This document shows positions 52,861-61,912 of a DNA stretch of 64,000 nt, piece after piece; the stretch's first letter is position 1; each line of letters opens with the position of its first letter. Source of the DNA: SW132 sp038150125 (GTDB lineage: Bacteria > Bacteroidota > Rhodothermia > Balneolales > Balneolaceae); assembly GCF_038150125.1 (NCBI RefSeq), contig NZ_JBBVMF010000014.1, positions 102,241-166,240 on the forward strand, given 5' to 3'. Below the pieces are notes generated by a model. That model was given only the letters and a program-made list of their open reading frames with translations. It was not told where the DNA came from and searched no databases. The translations under genes were made by a program, and so were the position numbers.

Positions 52861-54117
52861 TTATGCCTTATTTTCAGGCAGCAACACTGTTTCGGAAAAC
52901 AATGTAGGATCAAAAAATGATTCACTGAATTGGAGCAGATCCTCTGTGGTTACAGAGTTAATATTTGCAACCAATTCATCAAGTGTCACAAATCGGCCGA
53001 AGTAAATCTCACTCTTTGCGAGGCGGGTCATTCTGTTGCTTGTACTTTCCTGAGAAAGCAGCAGTTTTCCTTTGAGCTGTGCCTTGGCCTCTTCGAGCTC
53101 CTGATCCGGTATTTTTTGCTCTCTTATCAGTTCAAATTCACGGGTTATCAGCTCTCTTACGTGGTCCACATACTCCTTGTCTGTTCCAATATAAACACCA
53201 AACAGCCCTGAATCGGTGTACGACTGATTAAAGGTTCCGATGGAGTAGCAGTAACCATATTTTTCCCGGATATTTTGATGCAGTCTTGAGCTCATCCCAC
53301 CACCCAAAATCGTATTTGCAAGCAATAGTAAGTATTTATCCGGATGATCATAAAACAAGCCTCGCCGGCCCATTATCATATGAGTCTGCTCAATAGGCTT
53401 GGTAATTACATTCTTAAATGGAGAATAATCTGTCAGGGGCTGATCAATAGGTTTTACTGCACCGGTAGAATCAATCTCCATCACTTTTGAGACCAGTTTC
53501 ACAACTTCCTCATGATCTATATTTCCCGCTACGGCAACCAGCAGATTTGATGGTTTGTAGCGCTCTTCCATATAGTCGAACAGGTCCTGCCTGGTAAATG
53601 AGGAAACCGCTTCTTCATAACCAATAACGGGACGGCCAATCGGATGTTTGTCAAACGCTTGTTTGCTAAACTCCTCAAACAGCGTGTCTTCCGGACTGTC
53701 TCTGTACATTTTCATCTCCTCGATGACCACCTTTTTCTCTTTTTCAAGTTCCTCTGCCGGGAACGTAGAATTTTTCACCATATCGGTAAGTACATCAAGC
53801 GCAACAGGAAGTTTTGTATCAAGGCAGCGCGCATAGTAACAGGTGTATTCGGTGGATGTTAATGCGTTAAGATACCCACCAACAGATTCCATACTAAGAG
53901 CAATATCGTAGGATGATCGGTTTTCAGTTCCCTTGAAAAGCATATGTTCAAGAAAATGGGTAATTCCGGCCTGGCTATCGGACTCATTCCTGCTGCCCGT
54001 CTTTGCCCAAATGCCAACGGTTGCACTTTTCACACTTTCAATTTTTTCTGATACAATCTGCATACCATTAGGCAGTACAGTTTTTGATACGGACTCAAGT
54101 TCGCTCACTTTATTCAT
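52861..54117 (-). CDS. M16-family zinc peptidase (processing-peptidase-like)
   Basis: 418 residues with the inverted zinc motif HFLEH (His54, Glu57, His58) and the downstream Glu ligand in EKEKKVVIEEMKMYRDSPED (about 124-143). The second half of the domain pair shows the usual GGGMSSRLHQNIREKYGYCYSIG (about 283-305). Probably a cytosolic or periplasmic oligopeptidase of the PqqL/mitochondrial-processing-peptidase group. No signal peptide is visible. It lies downstream of pnp with a terminator in between, so it probably has its own promoter. Confidence 0.9.
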   Translation of the reverse strand: MNKVSELESVSKTVLPNGMQIVSEKIESVKSATVGIWAKTGSRNESDSQAGITHFLEHMLFKGTENRSSYDIALSMESVGGYLNALTSTEYTCYYARCLDTKLPVALDVLTDMVKNSTFPAEELEKEKKVVIEEMKMYRDSPEDTLFEEFSKQAFDKHPIGRPVIGYEEAVSSFTRQDLFDYMEERYKPSNLLVAVAGNIDHEEVVKLVSKVMEIDSTGAVKPIDQPLTDYSPFKNVITKPIEQTHMIMGRRGLFYDHPDKYLLLLANTILGGGMSSRLHQNIREKYGYCYSIGTFNQSYTDSGLFGVYIGTDKEYVDHVRELITREFELIREQKIPDQELEEAKAQLKGKLLLSQESTSNRMTRLAKSEIYFGRFVTLDELVANINSVTTEDLLQFSESFFDPTLFSETVLLPENKA

Positions 54118-54189
54118 AATTTTTCTTTATATGCCCTTCTGGACGATTAAACAATATAATTTTCAAGGGTGATAGAATGTGATGATCGC

Positions 54190-54235
54190 TAATAACAAAA
54201 ACAAAAATAGCGCCTTCTATTCAAAGGCGCTATTT
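54190..54235 (-). terminator. Rho-independent terminator of pnp
   Basis: A 12-bp perfect stem (54205-54216 with 54224-54235, AAATAGCGCCTT) is followed on the minus strand by a T-rich tail. It lies 25 bases after the pnp stop. Confidence 0.9.
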
Positions 54236-54259
54236 CTAAATTAAGTTGCAATCGAGCTT

Positions 54260-56377
54260 CTAATCTTCTTCCGGTTTAGGAAGCAGTGCTTTCCTTGAAA
54301 GACGAAGTTTCCCGCCGTGCTCAACTTTCAGAAGCTTCACTTCAATCTCATCACCAACAGACAATACGTCTTCAACATTTTTCACGTGGCCGTGATTGAG
54401 TTCTGAAATGTGAAGCAAGCCTTCCTTTCCGGGAACAATCTCTACAAAAGCGCCATATTCTTTGATCGCTTTCACAGTACCCTGGTAAGTAGCTCCTTCA
54501 TCAAGCTGACCTGCAACGGCCTGAATTCGTTTCTTGGCTGCCTCAGCTTTTTCGAGAGAGTCCGCGGTAATGGTTATTTGGCCCTTACCTTCTTCATCTT
54601 CCTCTATCCAGATTTCTGTATCTGTTTCTTTCTGAAGTGTTTGAATCACTTTACCGCCAGGTCCAATCACGGCGCCAATACTGTCGCCATCAATCGTCAT
54701 GTTAATAAATTGCGGTGCATGTTCGGAGATTTGATCACGCTTCTCAGAAATAGTTTTGGCCATTTCTTCGAGTATGTGCATTCTGCCGCCATGTGCCTGT
54801 TGAAGTGCTTCTTCAAGGATCTCAAATGAGATACCTTTTACTTTCATATCCATTTGAGTAGCAGTGATTCCATCAGCAGTTCCGGCCGTTTTAAAGTCCA
54901 TGTCTCCCATGAAATCTTCTTCGCCCCGGATGTCGGAAAGAACAACGGTATTGTTTTCACCGACAATCATGCCCATTGCGATGCCCCCGACAGGTTTTTT
55001 CAATGGTACACCGGCATCCATCATAGCCATTGAGCCACCGCAAACGGAAGCCATGGAAGATGAGCCGTTAGATTCTGTAATGTCGGAACGGACTCTCACA
55101 ACGTAACCAAACTCTTCCCATTCAGGCATGAGCATTTTAAGTGCACGTTCTGCAAGGTGTCCGTGACCAATTTCCCGACGTCCCGGTCCCCGCAGGAATC
55201 CGGCTTCACCCACACAATAAGGTGGGAAATTATAGTGAAGCATGAATGTTTTGTCCTCTTCATAAAAGAGAGTATCTACGCTTTGGGCATCACGTTTGGT
55301 TCCGAGAGCAACCGATACCAGGGCCTGTGTTTCACCGCGGCTAAAAATTGCTGATCCGTGTGCTCGCGGCAGGTAACCAACTTCTGACCAAATATCGCGA
55401 ATATCTTCAGGTGAACGACCATCAATCCGGCGTTTTTTCTCGAGAATCATATTTCGCAACTCTCGTTTTTCCATGTCGCCAAAGAAGTCCGAAATTTGCC
55501 CTCCGGCATCTTCATATTCTTCTTCTGATGTGATGGCTTCAATCACTTCATTTTTCAGATCTCTGAGACGGCCGTTATATTCTTCTTTACCGAGGCCTGT
55601 TTCAACGATCTCTTTTAGTTTAGAACCCGCATGCTCTTCAACTTTCTCTTTGAGATGTTCATCAATAGGTTCAGGTGCAAATTCTCGTTTTTCTACACCG
55701 CACTCCTCGCGAAGCTCTTCCTGGAACTGGCAAAGTTTGGCGATAGCTTTATGACCTTCCTTAATCGCTTCAAGCATTTCAGCTTCAGTGATCTCTTTCA
55801 TTTCTCCTTCAATCATCAGAACGCTGTCGGCTGTACCGGCTACAATCATGTCGATGTCACTTTTTTCAAGCTCATCGATAGTTGGATTGATGATGAATTC
55901 ACCATCAATGCGGCCAACTTTTACCTGAGACATAGGGCCGTCGAACGGAATCTCTGAAATATGAGTAGCGGCAGATGCGCCAAATGCGCCAAGAACATCA
56001 GGCTGATTTTGCCCGTCAGATGAAAATACCTGGCAAATATACTGGGTTTCATTAAGGTAACCACTTGGATAGAGCGGACGTAAACTTCTATCAATCAACC
56101 GGCTGGCAAGTGTTTCACCATCCGAAGGACGCCCTTCTCTTTTCATAAAACCGCCGGGAAACTTTCCACCGGCTGTAAAGCTTTCTCTTAAATCAACTAC
56201 CATCGGGAAAAATCCCTGACCGGGTTTTGGTTCTTTTGCACTTACAACAGTACATAATACCATTGTTTCCCCCATTGTAACCATCACTGCACCATCGGCA
56301 AGCTTTGCAAGCTTACCGGTTTCTACAGTTAATGTTTTTCCGGGAGCAAATTCTATACTTTTCTTAATTGGATTCAT
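54260..56377 (-). CDS. pnp: Polyribonucleotide nucleotidyltransferase (PNPase)
   Basis: Phosphorolytic 3'-5' exoribonuclease and RNA-degradation factor, trimeric. 705 residues: a first RNase PH domain (GETMVLCTVVSAKEP...FFPMVVDLRESFTAGGKFPGGFMKREGRPSDGETLASRLIDRSLRPLYP), an alpha-helical linker, a second RNase PH domain with the catalytic GGIAMGMIVGEN...LSDIRGEEDFMGDMDFKTAGT, a KH domain (IGAVIGPGGKVIQTLQKETDTEIW) and a C-terminal S1 domain (YQGTVKAIKEYGAFVEIVPGKEGLLHISEL). Downstream of rpsO, the usual order. Confidence 0.97.
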   Translation of the reverse strand: MNPIKKSIEFAPGKTLTVETGKLAKLADGAVMVTMGETMVLCTVVSAKEPKPGQGFFPMVVDLRESFTAGGKFPGGFMKREGRPSDGETLASRLIDRSLRPLYPSGYLNETQYICQVFSSDGQNQPDVLGAFGASAATHISEIPFDGPMSQVKVGRIDGEFIINPTIDELEKSDIDMIVAGTADSVLMIEGEMKEITEAEMLEAIKEGHKAIAKLCQFQEELREECGVEKREFAPEPIDEHLKEKVEEHAGSKLKEIVETGLGKEEYNGRLRDLKNEVIEAITSEEEYEDAGGQISDFFGDMEKRELRNMILEKKRRIDGRSPEDIRDIWSEVGYLPRAHGSAIFSRGETQALVSVALGTKRDAQSVDTLFYEEDKTFMLHYNFPPYCVGEAGFLRGPGRREIGHGHLAERALKMLMPEWEEFGYVVRVRSDITESNGSSSMASVCGGSMAMMDAGVPLKKPVGGIAMGMIVGENNTVVLSDIRGEEDFMGDMDFKTAGTADGITATQMDMKVKGISFEILEEALQQAHGGRMHILEEMAKTISEKRDQISEHAPQFINMTIDGDSIGAVIGPGGKVIQTLQKETDTEIWIEEDEEGKGQITITADSLEKAEAAKKRIQAVAGQLDEGATYQGTVKAIKEYGAFVEIVPGKEGLLHISELNHGHVKNVEDVLSVGDEIEVKLLKVEHGGKLRLSRKALLPKPEED

Positions 56378-56461
56378 AAATGTTTTTCTGTTCTTTTCTC
56401 GGTTTACAACTATTCTATGGATAGGGTTAGAAGAGCGAAGAGAATAGCCAAACTTCGTTCT

Positions 56462-56492
56462 AAAAAAAAAGCACGCCGTTGACTGCGTGCTT
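56462..56492 (-). terminator. Rho-independent terminator or attenuator after rpsO
   Basis: An 8-bp stem (56469-56476 with 56485-56492, AAGCACGC/GCGTGCTT) is followed on the minus strand by a run of nine T. It ends rpsO just 8 bases after the stop and could partly separate rpsO from pnp. Confidence 0.85.
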
Positions 56493-56499
56493 GATTAAT

Positions 56500-56769
56500 T
56501 TATTTTCTGATACCGAGCTTTTGAATCAGCTCACGATAACCTTCAATGTCAGTATTTTTAAGGTAGGTAAGCTGTCTCTTGCGTTTACCTACAAGCTTAA
56601 GAAGACCTCGGCGGGAAGCGTGATCCAGCATGTTTTCCTTCAGATGTTCTGTCAGGTGGTTGATTCGCGCGGTTAGCAGTGCGATCTGTGCTTCGGTAGA
56701 TCCTGTATTCTCGGCAGACCCACCGAATTCGGTGATGACTTCTTCGATTTTTTCTTTACTTATACTCAT
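56500..56769 (-). CDS. rpsO: 30S ribosomal protein S15
   Basis: 89 residues, with the canonical opening MSISKEKIEEVITEFGGSAENTGSTEAQIALLTARINHLTEHLKEN and the rRNA-binding HASRRGLLKLVGKRKRQLTYLKNTD. Binds 16S rRNA and bridges to the 50S. It lies between ribF and pnp; the rpsO-pnp pairing is nearly universal. Confidence 0.98.
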   Translation of the reverse strand: MSISKEKIEEVITEFGGSAENTGSTEAQIALLTARINHLTEHLKENMLDHASRRGLLKLVGKRKRQLTYLKNTDIEGYRELIQKLGIRK

Positions 56770-56817
56770 TTGGGAATTCTAAAATGTTCTATTAATTAAC
56801 AGCTTAAGAAAATAAGC

Positions 56818-57780
56818 TTAATTATCTTGTTTTGCAATATTTGGGCGTTTAGATTTCAAGATCTTTTTCGCCTTGTCCTCGTCTTTTTCTAACTGTTCTT
56901 TTAACTCCTCAATTCCGCTGAATTTTTTTTCGTCGCGCAGACGTCTTACAAACTGTATTTGAACTTCTTTACCATACACATCGTCGTTAAAATCAAAGAT
57001 GTGTACCTCCATCGTTAGGTCTTCACCATCAAATGTCGGGCGTTTTCCAATATTCATCATTGCCGGATGGTAGGTTTTATCTATCCTGATCCATACGGCG
57101 TAGACACCAATTTTAGGAATTATTTTCTTCGCCTGGTCTGTATGAATATTTGCCGTGGGAAATCCAATTTTACCACCTCTTTTATCACCATGAACAACCG
57201 TGCCATGCAAAATATAATAGCGGCCCAAAAATTTCGCAGCTTTTTCTGCATCGCCCTCCTCCTGCAGTGCCTTTCGGATTGATGTACTGCTCACGGTCTG
57301 GTTTTCTACTTCCTGCCGGGATATAACGTTAGCAGTAAATCCTAGCTCCTCGCCAAGAGCTCTAACCGTCTCAATAGTCCCCTCCCGATCTTTCCCGAAC
57401 TGGTGATCGTAACCAATGATAAACTCCCTGACACCAATTTTCTTATAAATGATATCCCGGATAAACTCTTCAGAACTCAGCAGGGAAAAATCGCGGTCAA
57501 ACGGAATCACAATCATTTCATCAATGCCAAGATCGGCGAGCAGCTCACATCGTTCGGGCAGCGTGCTTAGAAGTTTTATTCCGTCAGATCCCGGATTGAT
57601 AATTTCCCTTGGATGAGGATCAAATGTAACGATGACACTTCTGGCAGAAAGCTCATTTGCCCTGTCTACAACTGCTTTTATCAAAACTTTATGCCCCTCA
57701 TGGACACCATCAAATGTGCCTACCGTCAGTACAGTATTTGAATTTCGCGTGGCATCATCCAACATGATTAGTTTAGACAT
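56818..57780 (-). CDS. ribF: Bifunctional riboflavin kinase / FAD synthetase
   Basis: 320 residues. The N-terminal nucleotidyltransferase domain has VGTFDGVHEGHKVLI (about 20-34) and SSTSIRKAL (about 165-173). The C-terminal flavokinase has GTVVHGDKRGGKIGFPTANI (about 193-212) and MNIGKRPTFDG with the catalytic EVHIFDF segment. Makes FMN and then FAD from riboflavin. Its place between truB and rpsO is the normal order of this operon; 6-base gap to truB. Confidence 0.96.
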   Translation of the reverse strand: MSKLIMLDDATRNSNTVLTVGTFDGVHEGHKVLIKAVVDRANELSARSVIVTFDPHPREIINPGSDGIKLLSTLPERCELLADLGIDEMIVIPFDRDFSLLSSEEFIRDIIYKKIGVREFIIGYDHQFGKDREGTIETVRALGEELGFTANVISRQEVENQTVSSTSIRKALQEEGDAEKAAKFLGRYYILHGTVVHGDKRGGKIGFPTANIHTDQAKKIIPKIGVYAVWIRIDKTYHPAMMNIGKRPTFDGEDLTMEVHIFDFNDDVYGKEVQIQFVRRLRDEKKFSGIEELKEQLEKDEDKAKKILKSKRPNIAKQDN

Positions 57781-57786
57781 AGCGTT

Positions 57787-58524
57787 CTAAAAATTTATTT
57801 GATCATCAAATTCAGAGGGGGTTACTGCATCCTTAACTCTAAAGCCCCCAATTCGCGTTCTCCGAAGAGAGGTTACGTGCGCCAAGCTGTTGGCCGCCTG
57901 GCCCAGCTCGTGAGCAATTGATCGGATATAGGTTCCTTTCTCACACGTGATTTTCAAATCCAGTTCAGGTAGACGGCTATTCAGTATCTCAATACTATTT
58001 ACAGTTACTTGACGGGGTGGTAAATTCACCTTCTCGCCTCTACGGGCCTTTTTATAAAGCCGTTCGCCTTCCACCCGTATCGCTGAGTAAATGGGAGGTA
58101 ATTGGGTGATTGTTCCCAAAAACTTTTGATCGATTATCTCTTCCAGTTGTTCGGGTGTGATGTGTTTCCAGGGAGCGGTATCGTCCGCAGGTAAAGCGGC
58201 ATCATAGCTGGGAGTTGACTCACCAAATCTTATCGTGGTGATGTATTCCTTCTCGCCATCCTGAATCTGAGCTATTGTTCGGGTAGCTTTTCCCGTGCAG
58301 ATAACGAGCAGGCCGGTGGCAAGGGGATCGAGCGTACCTGCATGCCCCACTTTTTTCGGGGGGATTCGATTTCTGACGTGACGTACAGCATCAAAACTCG
58401 ACCATTCCAAAGGTTTATCGATGAGAATAGCAGCCCCGGAAGAAAACTTATCAACAGGAAAGTCAACTATCGTATTTTTAGATACGACAGGCAGGTCAAC
58501 AAGTGGTATGACCTGTTTTGCCAT
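57787..58524 (-). CDS. truB: tRNA pseudouridine(55) synthase
   Basis: 245 residues. Family motif KKVGHAGTLDPLATGLLVICTGKATR (about 57-82) carries the catalytic Asp in GTLDPLA. INKP-like start 'AAILIDKPLEWSSFDAVRHVRN' and YVRSIAHELG-like 'TYIRSIAHELGQAANSLAHVTSLRRTRIG' complete the fold. Modifies U55 in the T-loop of tRNAs. It is 5 bases from rbfA and 6 from ribF, so it is embedded in the operon. Confidence 0.96.
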   Translation of the reverse strand: MAKQVIPLVDLPVVSKNTIVDFPVDKFSSGAAILIDKPLEWSSFDAVRHVRNRIPPKKVGHAGTLDPLATGLLVICTGKATRTIAQIQDGEKEYITTIRFGESTPSYDAALPADDTAPWKHITPEQLEEIIDQKFLGTITQLPPIYSAIRVEGERLYKKARRGEKVNLPPRQVTVNSIEILNSRLPELDLKITCEKGTYIRSIAHELGQAANSLAHVTSLRRTRIGGFRVKDAVTPSEFDDQINF

Positions 58525-58529
58525 GCTGT

Positions 58530-58901
58530 TTAATCGTCAGAATTATCGCCTTCGCCGCGTTGCTCGCGAACTTTAGCGAAAAGCTGTTCCATTTTATTGA
58601 CGTATTCAGCCGTGTCGTCTTCAAAGAAAAGCAGCTCGGGAATTCGGCGAACCTGGTTCTTTATTTTACTTGCCAGTTCGTATCGGATCTGATCCTGATT
58701 ATCATCAATATATTGATAAATAGTCTGTGGATCACGATCCTGGGTAAATACACTCAGGTACACTTTTGCGATCGATAAATCGTCAGTCATACGCACTTGC
58801 GTTACGGTGATAAATGTACCTGATGGCTGATAATTCTGTTGTAAAATTCTTCCAAGGTCCTTCTGTATTACAGATGCGAGCCTTTTTGTTCGAATGCTCA
58901 T
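58530..58901 (-). CDS. rbfA: Ribosome-binding factor A
   Basis: 123 residues with the KH-like RbfA fold: N-terminal RTKRLASVIQKDLGRILQQ, then ITVTQVRMTDDLSIAKVYLSVF and KIKNQVRRIPELLFFEDDTAEYVNKMEQLF. Late 30S maturation factor. It starts 7 bases after infB. The C-terminal tail is acidic (DNSDD). Confidence 0.95.
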   Translation of the reverse strand: MSIRTKRLASVIQKDLGRILQQNYQPSGTFITVTQVRMTDDLSIAKVYLSVFTQDRDPQTIYQYIDDNQDQIRYELASKIKNQVRRIPELLFFEDDTAEYVNKMEQLFAKVREQRGEGDNSDD

Positions 58902-58908
58902 AAAACCT

Positions 58909-61848
58909 CTATTGCGCGTCTTCTAATTTCCGCTTCTCTTCTTTGATTGTGTAGCTTTCAAACTCATCGCCCACTTTGATATCATTGAAGTTCACGATGC
59001 TGATACCACATTCGTAGCCAGACTGAACTTCCTTAACATCGTCTTTAAAACGCTTGAGTGAATCGATTTCTCCGTCCCAGATCACAACACCATCACGAAT
59101 AATCCGGATAGGATCATTGCGGTGAACTTTACCTTCTGTAACGTAACAGCCGGCAATAGTTCCCACTTTCGATACTTTAAAGACTTCACGAACTTCAACC
59201 ATACCTCTGAGTTCTTCAGAGATCTCAGGACTGAGCATGCCTTCGAGTGCGTCATGCACTTCATCAACAGCATCGTAGATAACACTAAAGAGTCGGATAT
59301 CTATACTTTCAGCTTCGGCAAGTTTACGTGCTGTTGCACTAGGCCTTACCTGGAACCCGATAATAATTGCATCGGAAGCAGATGCCAGCAGGACATCAGA
59401 TTCCGTGATGGCTCCCGATCCCGTATGAATGATATTCACGGATACTTCTTCGGTACTCAACTTCTGCAGTGCACCGGAAAGGGCTTCAATTGAGCCATCC
59501 ACATCCGCTTTTATAATAATGTTAAGCTCGGATACTTCACCAAGGGCCATTCGGCGCGAGAGATCATCAAGCGTAAGATGCTTGGTCCTTCTTAGGGATT
59601 GCTCACGTCGTATCTGCTGACGCTGATTAGCCACATCTTTTGCCGTTTTCTCGTCCATCGGTACAACAAGACGGTCACCTGCCTGTGGCACGGTATCAAA
59701 ACCTGTGAGCTGTACCGGGGTTGATGGGCCGGCTTCTTTGAGCCGTACGCCATGTTCATTCTCCATTGCCCTCACACGACCGAAACATGGTCCTGCGACA
59801 AACGGGTCACCCACTTTAAGCGTCCCGTTCTGAATAAGAATATTTGCGACAGTTCCTTTTCCTTTATCAATTCGGGATTCAAGAACAATGCCCTGTGCAT
59901 TACGATTAGGATTGGCTTTCAGTTCCAGAAGCTCAGCCTCAATAAGCACTTTATCTAGAAGATCATCAATTCCATCACCCGTTTCTGCCGATACCTCGGC
60001 AACCTGAGTGTCACCGCCATATTCCTCAACAATAACCTGGTGCTCGGAAAGCTGCTGCTTGATTTTATCTGGATTGGCTCCGGGCTTATCCATCTTGTTA
60101 ATCGCAACAACAATAGAAACACCGGCTGCTTTCGAGTGATTAATTGCCTCGATAGTCTGCGGCATCACAGCATCATCTGCAGCTACCACAAGAATCACAA
60201 TATCAGTTGCTTGTGCACCACGGCTACGCATTGCGGTAAACGCCTCGTGACCGGGGGTATCCAGGAATGTAATTTTTTTGTCGTCTTCGGTCTTCACCTC
60301 ATAAGCACCTACGTGCTGGGTAATACCGCCAGCCTCACCGGCTGCAACTTTTGCTTTCCTGATGTAATCAAGAAGAGATGTCTTACCATGGTCAACGTGA
60401 CCCATAACAGTAATAATGGGCGAACGGGGTTCAAGATCTTCCGGATCGTCCTCCTCTTCCACCATAATCTCTTCGACGACTTCATCAGCATCCACAAAGT
60501 TAACCTCGTAGCCGAACTCTTCGGCTACAAGCTCAATAGTAGCCGCATCGAGCCTTTGGTTGATGGAAACCATCATACCAAGATTCATACAGGTTGTAAT
60601 AACGTCTGTTGGCTTCACATCAAGAAGGTCAGCGAGATCACTAACAGTAATAAATTCAGTAACGTCAAGAACTTCTGTTTCTAGTTCTGACATTTCGTCC
60701 TGCGCCAGCTGCTCTTCCTCACGTTCCTCACGACGTTGTTTCCGTCGTTTTTGACGTTTGCTGCCAACAGTGTCGGATTCTTTCATGCGCTGCATCGTCT
60801 CGCGCATTTTCTTTTCTACATCCTCTTCATCAACTTTGGATGATTTCGATCGTTTTTTAGATTTTTTGGTCTTCTTCGCCGGAGTTTTAGAATCAGATTT
60901 ACCGCTCCGTGATGTTTTTTCGTCCTCATCACCTTTTCGATCTTTTCGTCGTTTCCGTTTTTTAACTTTCTTAGACTTATCAGAGGTAAATGATACTTTT
61001 CCTACAACTTTTGTGCCTTTCAGCCGGCCCGCTGATCCACGGATAATTTCTTCTTCTTCTTTCTCATCTTCATCTTCATCTTCATCCTCGTCTTCCTCTT
61101 CCGCTTTTTCTTCCTCATCAGTTGAAGAAGCAGAGACATCTTCTTCTTTTTCGGTTTCCGCAGCTGATATCTCTTCTTCAGCTTCAGGTTCTTCTTCTAC
61201 AATCTCTTTTTTCTGTGGCTCTTCCGTTTCGGCAACTGCTTCTTCTTTTTCTTTTTCAGGCTCTTCCGCAGCAGGCTCTTCCTTCTTCGCTTTTACATCA
61301 GCTTCTACAGGCTTTTCTTCTGCTTCTGTCTCTGGCTCAGGTTCAGGCTCTGGCTCTTTTTCTACTTCAGCCTTTTCCTCAGGTTCTTCTTTAATTTCTT
61401 TTGCTTCTTCCTCTTCAGCTTTCTCCTCAACGACTTCTTCCTTCGGAGCCGGTGGAGGCGTTTCCTGCGGTTCGAGTGTCATTTCCGGTGATTCTACCGG
61501 CTTTTTCTCTTCCTCTTTTTTCTCCTCCTTAACCGGTTCCTCTTCTTCCGGTTCCAGATCGTCCATCGGTTCTAAAAAGCTGTCGAGTGTGACGCTTTCA
61601 TTCCGGTTAGACATTATTTGGCTTCTGCGGCTCTCGTACTCTTCCCGCGCTTCAGCATGCTCCCTTCGCTTGGCCTTGTCGTCGCCATAAATTGACGAAA
61701 GCACCTCGTACATCTCAGGAGTAATCTTGGTATTCGGACGATTAGCAACGTCAAAATCATGCTCTCCCAATGAATCCACGATAGATTGAGTTGCAACATT
61801 AAATTCTGATGCAACTTTAAATAATTTTTTTGGCTTTTGGTCCGTCAT
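58909..61848 (-). CDS. infB: Translation initiation factor IF-2, with a very long charged N-terminus
   Basis: 979 residues. An IF2-N module starts the protein (KLFKVASEFNVATQSIVDSLG). About residues 90-390 are low-complexity Glu/Lys/Pro with runs of acidic residues and then basic KRRKRRK patches, likely disordered. A second IF2-N-like segment (ISVSDLADLLDV-type, about 397-465) precedes the GTPase domain with P-loop GHVDHGKTS (about 482-490), DTPGHEAF (about 527-534) and NKMD (about 581-584). Domains II, III and C-terminal tRNA-binding domain IV follow. Guides fMet-tRNA to the 30S start site. Confidence 0.97.
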   Translation of the reverse strand: MTDQKPKKLFKVASEFNVATQSIVDSLGEHDFDVANRPNTKITPEMYEVLSSIYGDDKAKRREHAEAREEYESRRSQIMSNRNESVTLDSFLEPMDDLEPEEEEPVKEEKKEEEKKPVESPEMTLEPQETPPPAPKEEVVEEKAEEEEAKEIKEEPEEKAEVEKEPEPEPEPETEAEEKPVEADVKAKKEEPAAEEPEKEKEEAVAETEEPQKKEIVEEEPEAEEEISAAETEKEEDVSASSTDEEEKAEEEDEDEDEDEDEKEEEEIIRGSAGRLKGTKVVGKVSFTSDKSKKVKKRKRRKDRKGDEDEKTSRSGKSDSKTPAKKTKKSKKRSKSSKVDEEDVEKKMRETMQRMKESDTVGSKRQKRRKQRREEREEEQLAQDEMSELETEVLDVTEFITVSDLADLLDVKPTDVITTCMNLGMMVSINQRLDAATIELVAEEFGYEVNFVDADEVVEEIMVEEEDDPEDLEPRSPIITVMGHVDHGKTSLLDYIRKAKVAAGEAGGITQHVGAYEVKTEDDKKITFLDTPGHEAFTAMRSRGAQATDIVILVVAADDAVMPQTIEAINHSKAAGVSIVVAINKMDKPGANPDKIKQQLSEHQVIVEEYGGDTQVAEVSAETGDGIDDLLDKVLIEAELLELKANPNRNAQGIVLESRIDKGKGTVANILIQNGTLKVGDPFVAGPCFGRVRAMENEHGVRLKEAGPSTPVQLTGFDTVPQAGDRLVVPMDEKTAKDVANQRQQIRREQSLRRTKHLTLDDLSRRMALGEVSELNIIIKADVDGSIEALSGALQKLSTEEVSVNIIHTGSGAITESDVLLASASDAIIIGFQVRPSATARKLAEAESIDIRLFSVIYDAVDEVHDALEGMLSPEISEELRGMVEVREVFKVSKVGTIAGCYVTEGKVHRNDPIRIIRDGVVIWDGEIDSLKRFKDDVKEVQSGYECGISIVNFNDIKVGDEFESYTIKEEKRKLEDAQ

Positions 61849-61912
61849 AAAAATAATTAGTGAAATGTGTCAGATAACCGCTTTCGAAAATTAAAGATCC
61901 CGAAAGTTACGA

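Noticed and set aside
60758..61690. A 310-codon Ser/Phe-rich open frame on the + strand
   Set aside because: It is the exact antisense of the Glu/Lys-rich linker of infB. GAA/GAG and AAG codons read backwards as Ser/Phe/Leu codons. It has no ribosome site, no family signature and a biased composition.
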